DNA of 64,000 nucleotides. Source: Diplodia intermedia (lineage: Eukaryota > Ascomycota > Dothideomycetes > Botryosphaeriales > Botryosphaeriaceae). Made by a program: the position numbers and the translations under genes. Location of the stretch: the NCBI GenBank assembly GCA_021495925.1, contig JAKEKT010000017.1, positions 1 through 64,000 of the forward strand. Reading direction: 5' to 3'. Numbering within the stretch: the stretch's first letter is position 1; each line of letters starts with the position of its first letter. The notes under the pieces are model-generated. The model was not told where the DNA came from, did not search any database, and saw only the letters and a list, made by a program, of their open reading frames with translations. Below, piece by piece: positions 44,020 to 55,837 of this stretch.

Positions 44020-45338
44020 AATGGGCGTGCTGGTGCCACCACCCGCGCGTTGCGGCCACGGTGGGGACGAGAGGGTTGCGCGGCACAGCAGTACTTTCGG
44101 ACAGGTGGAGTGCTCTTAAATTTCAGGTCAGATGAGCATTCCTTGGGAGTGAAAATAAGGGTCTGATGCCAAGGCTCAGGGCGCGAACGGCTGGAGGAAT
44201 TCTGGTAGGCGGCGGGAGGTGTACGACGTGGAACAATGTCTATAGCCAGGCGCCAGCCAATCAGCAGCTGTATGAAGGCTTCCCGGCACATCCCTGCCCG
44301 CCTACCGGGCCCTTCCTCGCGGGTCCCAGCTAACTTGCGTGTTCCTGCATTCCGCGGCCGAACTATGCTTCTCCTGAACGCTGCCTGCATTCTGGCACGG
44401 ATACGAGCAATTGTTGCCGTCGGGCGATCGTCATGACGGGGGCAAATTTGAGGCGAAGGGAGCTCGGTCGACGGCCGGGTGACGTGCGCACGACTCCAGA
44501 AGCTTCCGTCATCTGGCAGCGGCAGGCGGGCCCGGAAGAAGCCCAGAACTGCGCCTGATTACGCTCGCCGATAACACGGCGGCGCGGGGGCCTGGTCCTC
44601 CGCGTCGCAAAAAAGCGGATACGGATGGGCCAAGTAGGGCGCGATTAGTGCGCGCTCGATGTGGAGAACTGGTCGGGCTGTGTGGGCGGCGGTGCGTGGT
44701 GCGGTGCTTGGCCGACGTGATCGCCCGGGGAGGATCGTTGCGCCGGGTCGTAGGCAGGAACGGTGACATCGAGTCTCATTTGCAGCGCGTTGGGAGCGCT
44801 CGACGGGCGCGTGTTGGAGGCGCCCTTCTGTTGGGCGCTTGGCCAAACAGCAGGCGGCATGCGGGCTAAATTTGGCGCTCACGCGCTACAAGGGTGGGCT
44901 CTTCCTGGACTGGCGGCCCAGAGCTGGCGCGGCGGATGACAGCATTCGCAGAAATCGGGCGCTAGGGTCTTCTGTTGACGCACGGCGCGACTCCCGCCAT
45001 CGTATTGCGGGAGAAAGAAGGCACTTGCTCGCCTACGTAACCTTAAGGCCCCGATTGTCGCCCACTGCCACCGCCCTTGCAGCTGCTCCGGTTCTTCTCC
45101 ACGCCCTCCGCCCACGCTCGCACGCTTCCACCAACCGCAGGGCCCCCGGCACTGTACATATCGACCGCCCAACCACCCGCCGCCGCATCAGGGGCCGTAG
45201 TGCTGCACCTGTCAATGGCCTAGATACCGCCATACACCACTCGATCCTCGCCGCTCGTTACGCCCGCCTCTCCGCCATCCCGCGCCCCCGCGCTCCTTCT
45301 TTGCTCGCTATCCGCGTCTCTCGTTCCTGCCGCACGCC
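44020..45338. promoter_or_regulatory. Upstream region of the CSC1-like channel gene
   Basis: 1.3 kb without a supported gene. The last 300 bp are C-rich pyrimidine DNA typical of a fungal promoter and leader. Confidence 0.5.
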
Positions 45339-48300
45339 ATGTCGTGGACGCGCGCATCCAGCAAGTCGCTGCTACCCCGTGACGGCGAGAGCTCTACCGA
45401 CACCTTCCTCCGCCTGATCTCGAACCCGTTCAATACTCAGGTATGGCGTGCGCTCGGCCTTCTCCCCAAACTCTTTCCCAAGCTCCTCCGCCGTTGCGAT
45501 GGACATCCGAGGCTGGTTCATATATGCTGCTAACGTTCTTCCACTTTCCAAGGTCAACGAGAGCGCCTTCTGGTCGTCCCTTGGATACTCCGTTGGCGCC
45601 GCCATCCTCTTCGCCCTCCTCTTCTGCCTCCTCCGCCCCTACAACAGCACTGTATACGCCCCCCGCCTGAAGCATGCCGACCAAAAGCACGCCCCGCCCG
45701 CCGTCACAAAGGGCGTTTTCGGCTGGGTAGACCCCGTTATCAAGACGCGCGAGCAGCTGCTCATTGAGAAGGTCGGAATTGACGCTACCGTGTTCCTGCG
45801 CTTCACCAAGATGTGCCGGAACATCCTGCTCATTCTGTCCGTGGTCGGCTGCGGCGTGTACATTCCGCTCAACTTGATCGAAAACGCGAAGAGTGGCACT
45901 CTGTCGCAAGTGGCAACCTTCATGAAGTTTACACCACTAAGCGTGTGGGGCAAAGCGTGTTGGGCACATGTGCTGCTGGCGTATGTGTTCGACATCACCG
46001 TCTGTTATTTTTTGTGGTCCAATTACAAGGCGGTTTACAAAATGCGGAGGGATTATTTCGACACCATCGAGTATCAGCGCAGTCTGCACTCACGGACATT
46101 GTTGGTATGGGCTAACGCATACTATGGCACCCGGATCTGATGCTGACAGCGATCCAGGTCACCGACATGTCTAAATCTTACCGCACCGACGAGGGCGTGT
46201 GCAGGATCTTGGATGAAGTGAAAGTGACGGACGGCCATCCGCGCGGAGTTATTGCCCGGAACGTGAAGGATCTCCCAGAGCTCATCGAGCAACATGAGAA
46301 CGCCGTCCGTGAGTTGGAGGAGATTTTGGCCCGATACCTCAAGAACCCGAACCACCTGCCACCGAGCCGACCGACTTGCAAGACGCAGAAGAAAGACCGT
46401 TCATACGCGCCCGGGACAAAAGTAGACGCTATCGACTATTTGACGTCTAGGATCAAGAGCTTGGAAGTCGAAATCAAGGAGGTCAGACTCACTGTTGACA
46501 ACCGGAATGCTCTTTCGTACGGATTCGCCAGTTACGAGGGCATTGAAGAGGCGCATCAGGTGGCATATGCTGGAAGAAAGAAGCATCCTCACAAGTCCTC
46601 CGTCAGGCTTGCCCCAAAGCCTAGCGACCTGATCTGGGGTAACCTTCCACTGACGCCTTCTCAACGCCGTGGAAGGGCAATTCTAAACAACATCTGGGTC
46701 ATTGCGCTCACTGTTGTTTGGTGCATTCCCAACGGCCTCATCGCTGTTTTCTTGTCAAACTTGAGCAACCTTGGACTTGTTTGGCCCACTTTTCAAACAG
46801 AGCTCTCGGCGAACCCGAAGACCTGGGCTGCTGTTCAGGGTATCGCTGCTCCGCTGATTACCACTCTGTTCTACTTCTTTTTGCCTGCCATCTTCAGACG
46901 CCTCTCGATGAACGCTGGAGATTACTCGAAAACCTCCCGTGAGCGGCACGTCACTCACAAGCTCTACGCCTTCTTCGTCTTCAACAACCTCCTCGTTTTC
47001 TCGCTGTTCTCTACAGCCTGGAAGTATGCCGGCGCAGTAATCGACGCGGAGAAGGATCTCAACGTGTGGGATGCACTGAAAGCCGCCGATCCTTGGGCCA
47101 ACGCCATGACGGCTTTCTGCGACGTTTCCCCGTTCTGGCTCAACTATCTCTTGCAACGTAATTTCGGTGCCGCATGGGATCTGTCACAGCTGGGTAACAT
47201 GGCCTGGGGCTATCTCCTTCGCAAATGCACCAATCCGACCCCTCGCCGTCTGATTGAGCTTACCGCGCCTCCGCCCTTTGACTATGCCGCATATTACAAC
47301 TATTTCCTTTTCTATACCACGATTGCCCTCATCTTCGCGCCCTTCCAGCCCCTGGTCTTGCCTGTAGCTGCCTTTTATTTCACCATGGACAGCTACCTGA
47401 AGAAGTACCTCTTGCTGTAAGTGCTGATTCTCGAGCCTTTTCTTTTGCTCCGATACTGATAACTTCTCAGATATGTCTTCATCACGAAACACGAATCGGG
47501 CGGCTCTTTCTGGCGTGTACTTGTCAACAGAATGCTGTTCGCCACATTCTTTTCCAACGTCGTGGCGACGCTCTTCATCATTGCCAGGAAGGAAAGCTAC
47601 ACTCAGCTGTTTTGCATGATTCCCACTCTTTTCGTGCTCGGAGGAGCGAAGTGGTACTTCATGCGCACCTTCGATGATGGCATGCACTACTACAGCAAGG
47701 GAGTCCAAGTCCATAAGGATAAGGAGCAAGGTCTTCCGGAGAGGAAGAAGCGTCAAGATCGTGTTGGCGTTCGCTTCGGACATCCGGCGCTTTACAAGCC
47801 ATTGATGACCCCCATGGTCCATGCGAAATCCCAACATCTCCTCAGCCAGGTGTACCGCGGCCGTCTGGAAGCCGACATGGATGGGGTCAGCACCGGCTAC
47901 GGTGACACGTATAACATGGAAGACATGTCCAAGACCCGCGCTGGCAAGCCCGCAGGCCCCAACGCACCGTTCGAGCTTGTCAACGATTCGCAGCTCGACT
48001 TCGAGAACTATCGCAACCGTCCCGAGTTCCGCGACGAGTTTGGTGGAGATGGCGAGCTGTACGGTCGTCCGTCAGATATGTCCCGACCCGGTACGCCCGG
48101 CACCTTCACGACGGGCTACGGCAGCGACAACGGCTCCCGTGCTGGCTCTCCCGCCTTCAACTCTCCCTACCGCGGCTCCCAGGATAGCGACCGCACTTTC
48201 ACCGAGGGCGACCCGCACGCCGCCGGCGCTTCCACCGCTGGCGGCGCCACTTATCCCGCCGGCTACCACCAGCCGCCCGTCCTGGGCATGTCGACCGTCA

Positions 48301-48560
48301 TGGCCAACCAACCTCGCTCGTACAGCCCGCTGCATCGCATGTCGTCGGAGGACCTCGCCGGGCCGGCGCAAACGCACAACGCCCACGACTTCGGGGCCAC
48401 GAACCTCATGGGCGGCGCCGCGCCCATGGGCCGGACAGCGCCGGGCGGATACAGCCGCCTCGACGACGGTGGGACGGCGCCGGAGATCCTGCAGGAAGAG
48501 CAGACGAGTTATGATTTCTTCCGGAAACCGAGAGGGAATAACGGGCAGAGAGATGTGTAA
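45339..48560 (+). CDS. CSC1/OSCA-like osmosensitive cation channel (DUF221)
   Basis: Exons 45339-45440, 45553-46104, 46158-47416 and 47471-48560 encode 1000 residues. The N-terminal membrane part (AFWSSLGYSVGAAILFALLF, NILLILSVVGCGVYIPLNLI, ACWAHVLLAYVFDITVCYFL) is followed by the cytosolic domain (VTDMSKSYRTDEGVCRILDE to AYAGRKKHPHKS) and the seven-helix RSN1/DUF221 region, including FFLPAIFRRLSMNAGDYSKT and FAPFQPLVLPVAAFYFTMDS. A Gly/Ser/Pro-rich tail of about 280 residues is cytosolic and disordered. Relatives are stress-gated, mechanosensitive calcium-permeable channels, dimers structurally related to TMEM16 (family knowledge). Which fungal paralogue this is cannot be decided without a tree. 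Confidence 0.9.
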
Positions 48561-48774
48561 ATGCGACCAAACTTTTTTTTTTCTTCTCTTTCCTTATGCT
48601 CGCTCATGGCTGTGCGACTAGATGGGGGGTTTTAGAAGGGGGGCATCTTTGCGCGCACTTGTATTCATTTATTTTTGCGAGGATGCGTTATGAGCGGCGT
48701 CTGACCTTTTTTTTTTCTTTTTCTCTTTCCCGGTGGGAGGGAGGGATGGAGGGAGGTAATCTTTTTTCTTTCTG

Positions 48775-48778
<4 letters not shown>

Positions 48779-48805
<27 letters not shown>

Positions 48806-48870
48806 TCATCGCGTAGAGCAAGTCGAGCGAAGCGAAGCGAAGCGAAGCGAGTCGAGTCGAGTCGAGTCGA
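48779..48870. repeat. (CTG)n followed by (GCGAA)n and (GTCGA)n
   Basis: About nine CTG units (48779-48805) are followed by roughly five GCGAA units (48826-48850) that switch directly into four GTCGA units (48851-48870). It lies in the probable 3' UTR or flank of the channel gene. Confidence 0.75.
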
Positions 48871-49738
48871 GGCGAGTGGGGAATGCTGGTATCAATGGGC
48901 GGATCTTCTGGCTTGGATCTTTTTTTTCTGGCTTGGATCGTTGCTGGGTGGGTAGCAGGAATTGGGAGAAAGACACAGGGAGGGGGCCGGCGGTGCGATA
49001 CCCAGTCGAGAGTACCTAGGTGCTGGGGGGGCTAACGAGATGTTGTTGCTATATCATCTTCTTTTTGGCCATATTGTATGTACGATCTTATGAACATTGA
49101 AAACTTGGGGTTTGAAAAGGGGAATGGGGAATGAATGAAATGGATCAATCAAGGTTGGTTGCATTGGTGATTGGTTGGTTGGGTAGAATATTGTGGTGTG
49201 AGGTCCTCGGTGGACGGAAGTGGAGGGAGAGGTGGATGGAGTAATAGAGAATTGGAGAGTTTTGGTACCTTTGCTGCGAAGTATATACTTGAAAGAAAAA
49301 ATCTCGGTTGTGCCATCTTATGCTGGTTTGAGTAATGGGAAGTGTAAGGCACATGTCTGTCTATCTGCCTTTGATGGAGATTTCCAGATCGCGAACATGT
49401 GTCTAAGTAAACCAAAGCCGTGACAATAAGAAACCGCTTCACTGTTAAGATGATCAGCGAACGGTTTTAGCTTATCTGCTGCTTATTATCTTGCATGGCC
49501 GCTCGAGGAAATCGGTAGTGGCGGCAAGGTAATCGCCAGGTATGTTTCTTGGCATTGGCTAGATGCTGCTGACACCCTGTGTTACCTTCCACGTTTGATG
49601 GGTCATGACTTGCATGGTCACCTTGACTTCCAATTGGTGAGAACGTAGTGGCGGCCGTCGGCCACCGGCCCATTTATAGGCCAACGCGTTGTCGCCCAAC
49701 GCGTCGTCCCCAAACCCCCGGGACAGCCAGCCTTAGAA

Positions 49739-49762
49739 TATTGCCTGGTTAATCAGGCAATA
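49739..49762. repeat. Perfect 9-bp inverted repeat
   Basis: TATTGCCTG and its exact reverse complement CAGGCAATA surround GTTAAT. It may be a protein-binding palindrome or chance; no gene starts nearby. Confidence 0.5.
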
Positions 49763-50128
49763 CTTGACTCTCGCCGCCGATTACCCATCCCTAGCACCCC
49801 TCGCCGCAGCAGCTTCTGCCTCAGTACGCTTGTACCGCAACCATTACGATTTGGGAGGGCCACGATCAAGTATCTGAATGTTGTAGTCTCTCATAGCCTT
49901 AGTAAAGCGCAGCTACGTAGGAAGAGTTCACATGACACTGAGCACTTGGCAATGGTACGATTCTATGGTTTCCGTTGCAAAGTATAAATTTGAAGAACTA
50001 AACACCAAGGAATTTGCATCGCCGCACGCCACACCATCTCCGCACCAAACGCAGCATACATTGGTATTTAATTTGAACAGACGTTTTCTTCTTACCGCCG
50101 CCCAGCTGCTGCCGCTGTGTTAGCTCGG

Positions 50129-50453
50129 TCATGGTGTTGTCCGTGCGTGCAAAAAGAAATCCATACCGTGGTGGCCTCGACCCCGCCAGGCTACACGATC
50201 CCCGATTTCCTCCAGGAGATCCGGGTAGCGGCGAAAGATTGCGCTAAGGATCGGTATGAGGTACATGGAGATAAGGGCCAACAGGGCAAGAATGGCTTCG
50301 GTGGACCATCCTTGAGCGGTGTTCTGGATCTGGGCGGGAGAGGTGTTTGGTGTGGAATTGCAAGCTTGAGGCGTGGGGGGAAGCACTGATGCTATTACCG
50401 GGTGTGGTTAGGGTGGGAACTTTCTTTGAATGCTTTTGCGACGTACTGGCCAT
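50129..50453 (-). CDS. Possible small single-pass membrane protein
   Basis: Tentative. Exons 50453-50399 and 50364-50129 would give 96 residues: a polar Ser/Thr/Lys-rich start (MASTSQKHSKK), one hydrophobic helix (AILALLALISMYLIPILSAI) and a charged end (FRRYPDLLEEI). The 34-bp intron (GTAATAG to CCTCAAG) is very short, though a 35-bp intron is inferred elsewhere in the window. I recognise no family. The frame could equally be chance. Confidence 0.3.
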
Positions 50454-52332
50454 TGCTTGGGAGGTATTGTATCTTTGTCCCTCTCGGGGTGTGTCAAGGT
50501 ATGGAAGATATGAAAAGGCGGAGGAGTATATATGATTTTGCTTTTGATATGCGCACCAATAAAATCAAGGTGCAATGCGCACCAATAAAACAAGTTGCAC
50601 ATGGCCGCTTTGGTGATTACCAGAACTGACAACCAATTGGCGTCTGCTCTACCAGTAAGCTGCAGAATTTCTTCAATCCGGGCCCGCGGGGTCCCGCTGA
50701 TGTCTGCGCTCTTTTGCCAATAATAAAGAAGTCTCGCCTCGTCTGAGCATCGTGTCTGACTGCCTTTCTCTACCCCCCAGCAGCCCTAGCCCACCTAGGG
50801 GAAGATTGCGTCAGAGCTATGGCTGAAGCGGCATTGCGGGCCCGCGCATCTGGATCTTGATTCCTGAATGCCAAGTCGGCCGAGCGTGTGTATTTGGGTT
50901 CCTGAATTCCAAGGCTGGCGCTTCCGCGATCGCTGGCGTCTGTCTGCACTGGCACCGGCACTCTCCCGATCACGAAGCCGTCATCCGCTTATTATTTCGC
51001 CCCAAGTGGACAAGACAGCAAAATCAAAAGACGAGCACACTTACTGACGACAGAAAAAATCGCACCAGGCCTAACAGTCTTCCTTACTCTATCAATGCAG
51101 CCAGCCAAGTTGAAAGTCTAAGCGACTGATGCATCTCCTCTTCCTTCCTGCCAGTTCACTTTCTCTTCTCGGAACTATTCCACGGCATCGAGAGAATTCG
51201 ATATAACAGCAGACAAACAAGCAATTCCTCGAGACGTAAATCACCAGATCTGCATAAAGCGAACAGAGCGTAGCCGAACCCGTAAAGAACAGTGGTATAA
51301 TTGGATCATTTAGAAGAAGAATCCCTAATTTTTTCTTCCAGCAGTACAAAAGGGACGAAGATCAACGAAACTCAAAGCGAAAGTATCGACACGAAGTTCA
51401 AGAAGAAGAAGGAGAAAATTTCCCCGGTTCAGAAAACAATAAAAAGAGATAGATCAGTCAGCGAGAGGGTATAATACAGCTTCCGTTGAAATTCGGAAAC
51501 AGACAACATCAATGAAAACCACGAAAGAAGGGGGAGGATGAATGATCCCGTTCAAAAGAAAAATAGACAGATGAAAGATAAAAGGAAATAGTTGTGAGCC
51601 TTGACTCCCCCAATCCTGTCTACATCGCTCGAGGAAAGGGTATTAACACTATCGATAAGGCTAGAAAGAAAGATAAAGAAGACTAAAAACAACGCAAGAA
51701 GAGACTAAACCCAAGGCAGACAGGCCCATGCGAAGAAAAGTCTTGCAAGTAACGGTGAAAAAAACTTGAATCTTTTCTTGTCATGTCTGTTGCTCTTTTG
51801 TGTGTCTTGTGTGTGGTTGTGTGTATCATGTCATACATCGTGAGAAAAAAAGCAAAAGAAAAGAGAACATGGTACCGAGTCGGGAAGAGGAAAAGAGCTC
51901 TTCCGGTTGCTGAGCAACAAAACCTCGGCGGTCCCGTTCACCTTTCGTTTCCCGCCCCTTTGCTCTTCCTTTAAAATCTTTCCCCATCCCTGTCAGAATC
52001 TGACAATAAAAGAACAAATAAAGAGGCGCTCGATGTGCTCATGGTATCGCGAAAGGGGGAATTAGAAGAGAATAATCGCCAGGTGCCAGACCCCGCAATG
52101 ATGATTGCAGAAAATCGGAAGAAGCAAGGAAGAAGATTTGAAGCGAAAGCAAGAGTCCTCAAGAAGCTGAGAATGCAAAATGGGTATGAGTAGCAAGCAC
52201 TCCGCCCACGCCTTCAAATGACCATCCTCTTGTAGTAGGAAACAATGATGGAGCAAGAGAAGACGAAGAAGATGAACAATACAAACCTTTGGAGCACCAT
52301 CAGCGCTCAAACACCTCCAGCTGGACAGGCAA
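50454..52332. other. Gene-poor, purine-rich region
   Basis: From about 51340 the top strand is rich in GA and AAG. It probably includes the 3' flank of tea4 at the right end. No gene, RNA or transposon is supported. Confidence 0.5.
50549..50600. repeat. Two 26-bp direct repeats with CCAAT
   Basis: Two adjacent units both begin ATGCGCACCAATAAAA; the second half is less well kept. Each carries a CCAAT box. They lie 100-150 bp from the tentative small gene's start. Confidence 0.55.
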
Positions 52333-55300
52333 TCAGCAGCTCTGCTTCCTTCCGCCTTCATTCCTCCTCCGCTTTCTTGACAGCCAATCACCTAGCAGGC
52401 TGTCCAACTGCATGCCCATTGCCGCAACCTTGCTGCGCTCGTCGCTGAAGAGACCTGCCATGATCGGATGATCCGAGCCAACGGGAACAACACCAGACGT
52501 GTCCTTGACGACAACGAGCATGTCGCGAATGTCAGAGCCATCGTCCAGGTAGGACCTGAGGCTGGCATCAGACCAAGCAGGCAGGGAGGCGGCAGAAGGG
52601 GGCTCGCCAGTCATGGGGCTGTGGGCCGATGCGGGAGGAATGTTGGTGTTGAGTGCACTTGGAGTAAACGTAGTCCTCGTCGCAGCCGGGCTCGAAGCGG
52701 ACAGCCCGCCCCTGAGAGGCGAGCCAGACGGGGATACAGGTGAAACATCCGGCTCCTCTTGGCTTGACGTGTCGTTCACAAGAGCAGGAGGCTGATCCAT
52801 GTCGATAGGCGATACATCTCCTGGTGCGTTGCTGTCCTCAGGACGCAGGCTTTGCTCCTGCTGCTGTGTGCCGTTCGGCTGCCGCTCTTCCTCGTTCAGA
52901 TCCGAGAATGGATCAGCGTGCTCGTACTCGGGCGTCGAGTCGAAATCATCCAGCGGAGCGCGTTCCTTGGACTTCTTGACCTTTTCGCGCGGCGGCATCT
53001 TGACCTCCTGCTTCTGCGCCTTGTTCTCCTGTTTTTGTTCGCGTTCGCGCTCGCGTTCGCTTGACTTCGAGTGCAAAATATTCGAAATTGCTTGTTTGGC
53101 GCTCGTGGAGCCGCTCCTGTTGCGACTGGCGGCGGCAGCAGCTTCTTTCTCGGCTTCCCGGGCCTGATACAGAGCTTCTTCCCGAGCCCGAGCCTGAAGT
53201 TCAGCCTGCGCCTGAGCCTGGCCTTGCGCGCGCGCTGCTGCCTCAGAGTCTTCTTGCTCTTCTTGCTGGTTCCGCTCCGAACCGGCAGATACCAGACGCA
53301 TAGTGGCCTCGGCAGCACCCTGGGAAGCAGATTTCTGAAGAATGGATTTCGCCGGTTGGACAGTAGGGTCCGACGGCTGGGATTTCTGGGGACCGTTAGT
53401 TTTCTTCTCCGAAGGCTTTGATGCCTTGGCTGTCTGTCTCACAGGCTGTTGCTGTTGTTGACTAGATTCATTTTCAGCCTTTGCGGACTCCTTCTCCTTT
53501 GGCGATGCCGTCTCTTCAGAATCCCTCGACAAAGACTCGCGGGTCAATTCCTCGGACTGCTTCTCGTCGGTTTGCTCGTTTTCGGCAGACTTGGCCTTCT
53601 TGTCCTTACGGCCAAACAGCCCCCTGAGCATTCCAGGTTTCTTTTCTTTCTTTTTCTTGTCATCCTTCGGCTTGTCTGGTGATTTGAGTTCCTTCTCCAG
53701 GCTGTCGAGACTTCCGCCTCTTTCCCTGGGTTCGGAGCGCACAGTAGAACCTGAGGAGTCGTCGCGCAGGAGGTTCGGAGTCAAGGTAATCTTGCGTGTC
53801 TCCACACTCTCGTCCTTGAAGAAGGAGTCGGTGTTTCGGACGGTTCCGTTTCTCGAGATCTTTTGCTCCGCTGCGAGGCCATTAGCAAAAATTTCCAGGG
53901 ACTGGGGAATGGGATACGAACGCGCGCGATCGAACATCTCATCGCTCGTCCTCGCTTTGTCGTCACCGTTCTTCGATTCGTCCGAGTTTCTTTCCGCTCC
54001 CTCATCTCCCTTCTTCCCGCCAATCCTGAGAGGTTCGACGGTCATCGTCTCGCGCCCATCATCACCCTCGTGCTCTTGCGTATCTTCAATGTGGACCGGT
54101 CCACTGTCGAAGTCCTCACCATCATCATCCTCTTCGTCGGAAGAGAAGTCATAGTCGGAAGCCTCAACATAAGTAGGTGCGGTGAATTGGACAGTTTTCG
54201 CGTTTCGTCGTCTCATTGCCTTTTTCAGTGGATTCTTCGACTTCTCGGCGCTGTCACCCAGCATTGCCGCCGAAAGCTGTCCTTCAAGGTGAGACTGATG
54301 TTCGCAACCGGAGAACGAGGAGCTTACGTCAATGTTTCTGTGTTTGTTCAAACGCGCCAAGCGTTCAGTGGGAGTCTCAATGTGCTCCGCGGGAAGATAA
54401 CCTGTGCATGGCACGATTAGCGCACGGCCCCCAAACTCGCGCGCAGTTTCCTACCAATGCTGCTGTCCTTGACAATCCTAACAAGCCACCAGTAGCTGTT
54501 GCTGTCGTCCAGCAACACCATCGTGTCACCCTTGGTGGCGTTGGCTTGGCCCTCGACGGTTGCGACGAAGGTATGTAGCGCGTAAACGAATTCGAAATCG
54601 ATGTCTTCTGTTTCGCGTAAGCACTCACCGCCGTATGCTGAGTCGTGGCGGTCTTCGTCAAGAGAAAGGAAAGTGTCTTTGAGATCATCATCGTCGACGT
54701 CATCGTCGTTGTCGTCATTTTCTCGTGGGTCATAGCTCGAGGCGTTGCTGTCGGTCTCCCAGGCCATGGCTTCCATGGAATATTCGCGCTCCAGCGAGGA
54801 TTTCGATTGGCGGGGCGCCAAAAGCTCTCGAAGATCGTTGGCGCTATCGGAAACGGGAATGGGCGGCAGGGGGCGACCCGCTGGGAATACGAGCATCTCG
54901 CCCTCCCTATTATCGCCCCCAAAATCGTTCCCACAGGATTCCAGTTCGTATTGCTCACTGCGGAGCGGGCCAACATGCTCGCTCAGCTCGTCGGCGTAGA
55001 AATCGGTATCCTCATAGTAGCTGTTTTCAAGCCCGTATTCGAATTCGTCCCCGAAAGGATCGCGTGTGACGTCGCCGGCGGCCGGTCCGGTCCTCGTATA
55101 CTCACCCAGACGATGATGATCCGCGGACGAAACCCGCCCGTCGCAACCAGCGATGCGCACGGGCTGGTGAACGGGTGGAGTGTCGAAGGGCGAAGATGAG
55201 AGTGGGGTGCTGAATCTGTGCGTTGACGGGTGCTTGGGCTGATATGAGAGCGGGAGATGTTGTGGTGTCAGGGTAAAGGGCGACGAAGAGTCCTGGTCAG

Positions 55301-55837
55301 GCTCAGGCGATACATTGGAGTGCTGATACATGTGTTGCTGCGGCGGAGTGGCGGGCAGTGGAAGGGCGTAGAGAGAACAAGAGCGCGTCGGCCAAGCTGA
55401 GGCGCGGGGGGCTGAAGAGCGCAGAGAATACCTACCATCGTCGATAGACGGCGAGCTGGATATCTTGTCCAGCATGTCGTCGTCCATATCCTCCGTTTCC
55501 GAGTCTGCCATGTCGCCGTCGTCCGTCACGTCAGCCGAGTCGGTGCCGCTCTGGTCGTCATGGTTGTCGCCGCTGGGGCTGTTCCACTGTTGCACGAGCC
55601 CATCCTCTTCGTTCGCGCGGTCTTCTTCCACGTGTCTAATGGCGGCTGCCTGGTGTGGCGAAGCGGGCCCTGCACCGAGCGGCGCGGGCTGAGTGGGCTG
55701 GCGGCTGTGGTCTGCGGCGGAGGGCGAGCCGGGGTCCTGTAAGTCAATGGTGTCTGCGCAGCTGGGTCAGCGTCGCACGCTCCGGCCGAGGAGGCAGGCT
55801 GCGCGGTACCTGCTCTGATGATGGTTGGGCGCGTCAT
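52333..55837 (-). CDS. tea4: Cell-polarity SH3 protein Tea4/Bud14 (TeaC)
   Basis: Exons 55837-55810, 55753-54455, 54401-54328 and 54276-52333 encode 1114 residues. The 28-nt first exon gives MTRPTIIRA and joins DTIDLQDPGSPS, as expected for the family. An acidic Ser/Pro-rich region precedes the SH3 domain at about 393-460 (DIDFEFVYALHTFVATVEGQ, NSYWWLVRIVKDSSIG, YLPAEHIETPTERLARLNKH), which is split by a phase-1 intron. Next come KSKNPLKKAMRRRNAKTVQF, with the PP1-docking type motif KTVQF at 494-498, and an acidic stretch. The tail is Glu/Lys/Gln-rich and ends in a conserved block (DIRDMLVVVKDTSGVVPVG). Tea4/Bud14 brings type 1 phosphatase and formin regulators to growing tips (family knowledge). 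Confidence 0.9.

Larger units (their letters stand above)
48561..50128. other. Gene-poor region after the CSC1-like gene
   Basis: No gene is supported. T- and GT-rich DNA, with a cluster of microsatellites at 48779-48870 and a small palindrome at 49739-49762. Confidence 0.5.

Noticed and set aside
54608..54628. Apparent 21-bp intron in tea4 (GTGAGT to AACAG)
   Set aside because: Far too short for the spliceosome and in frame without stop, so it is read as coding.
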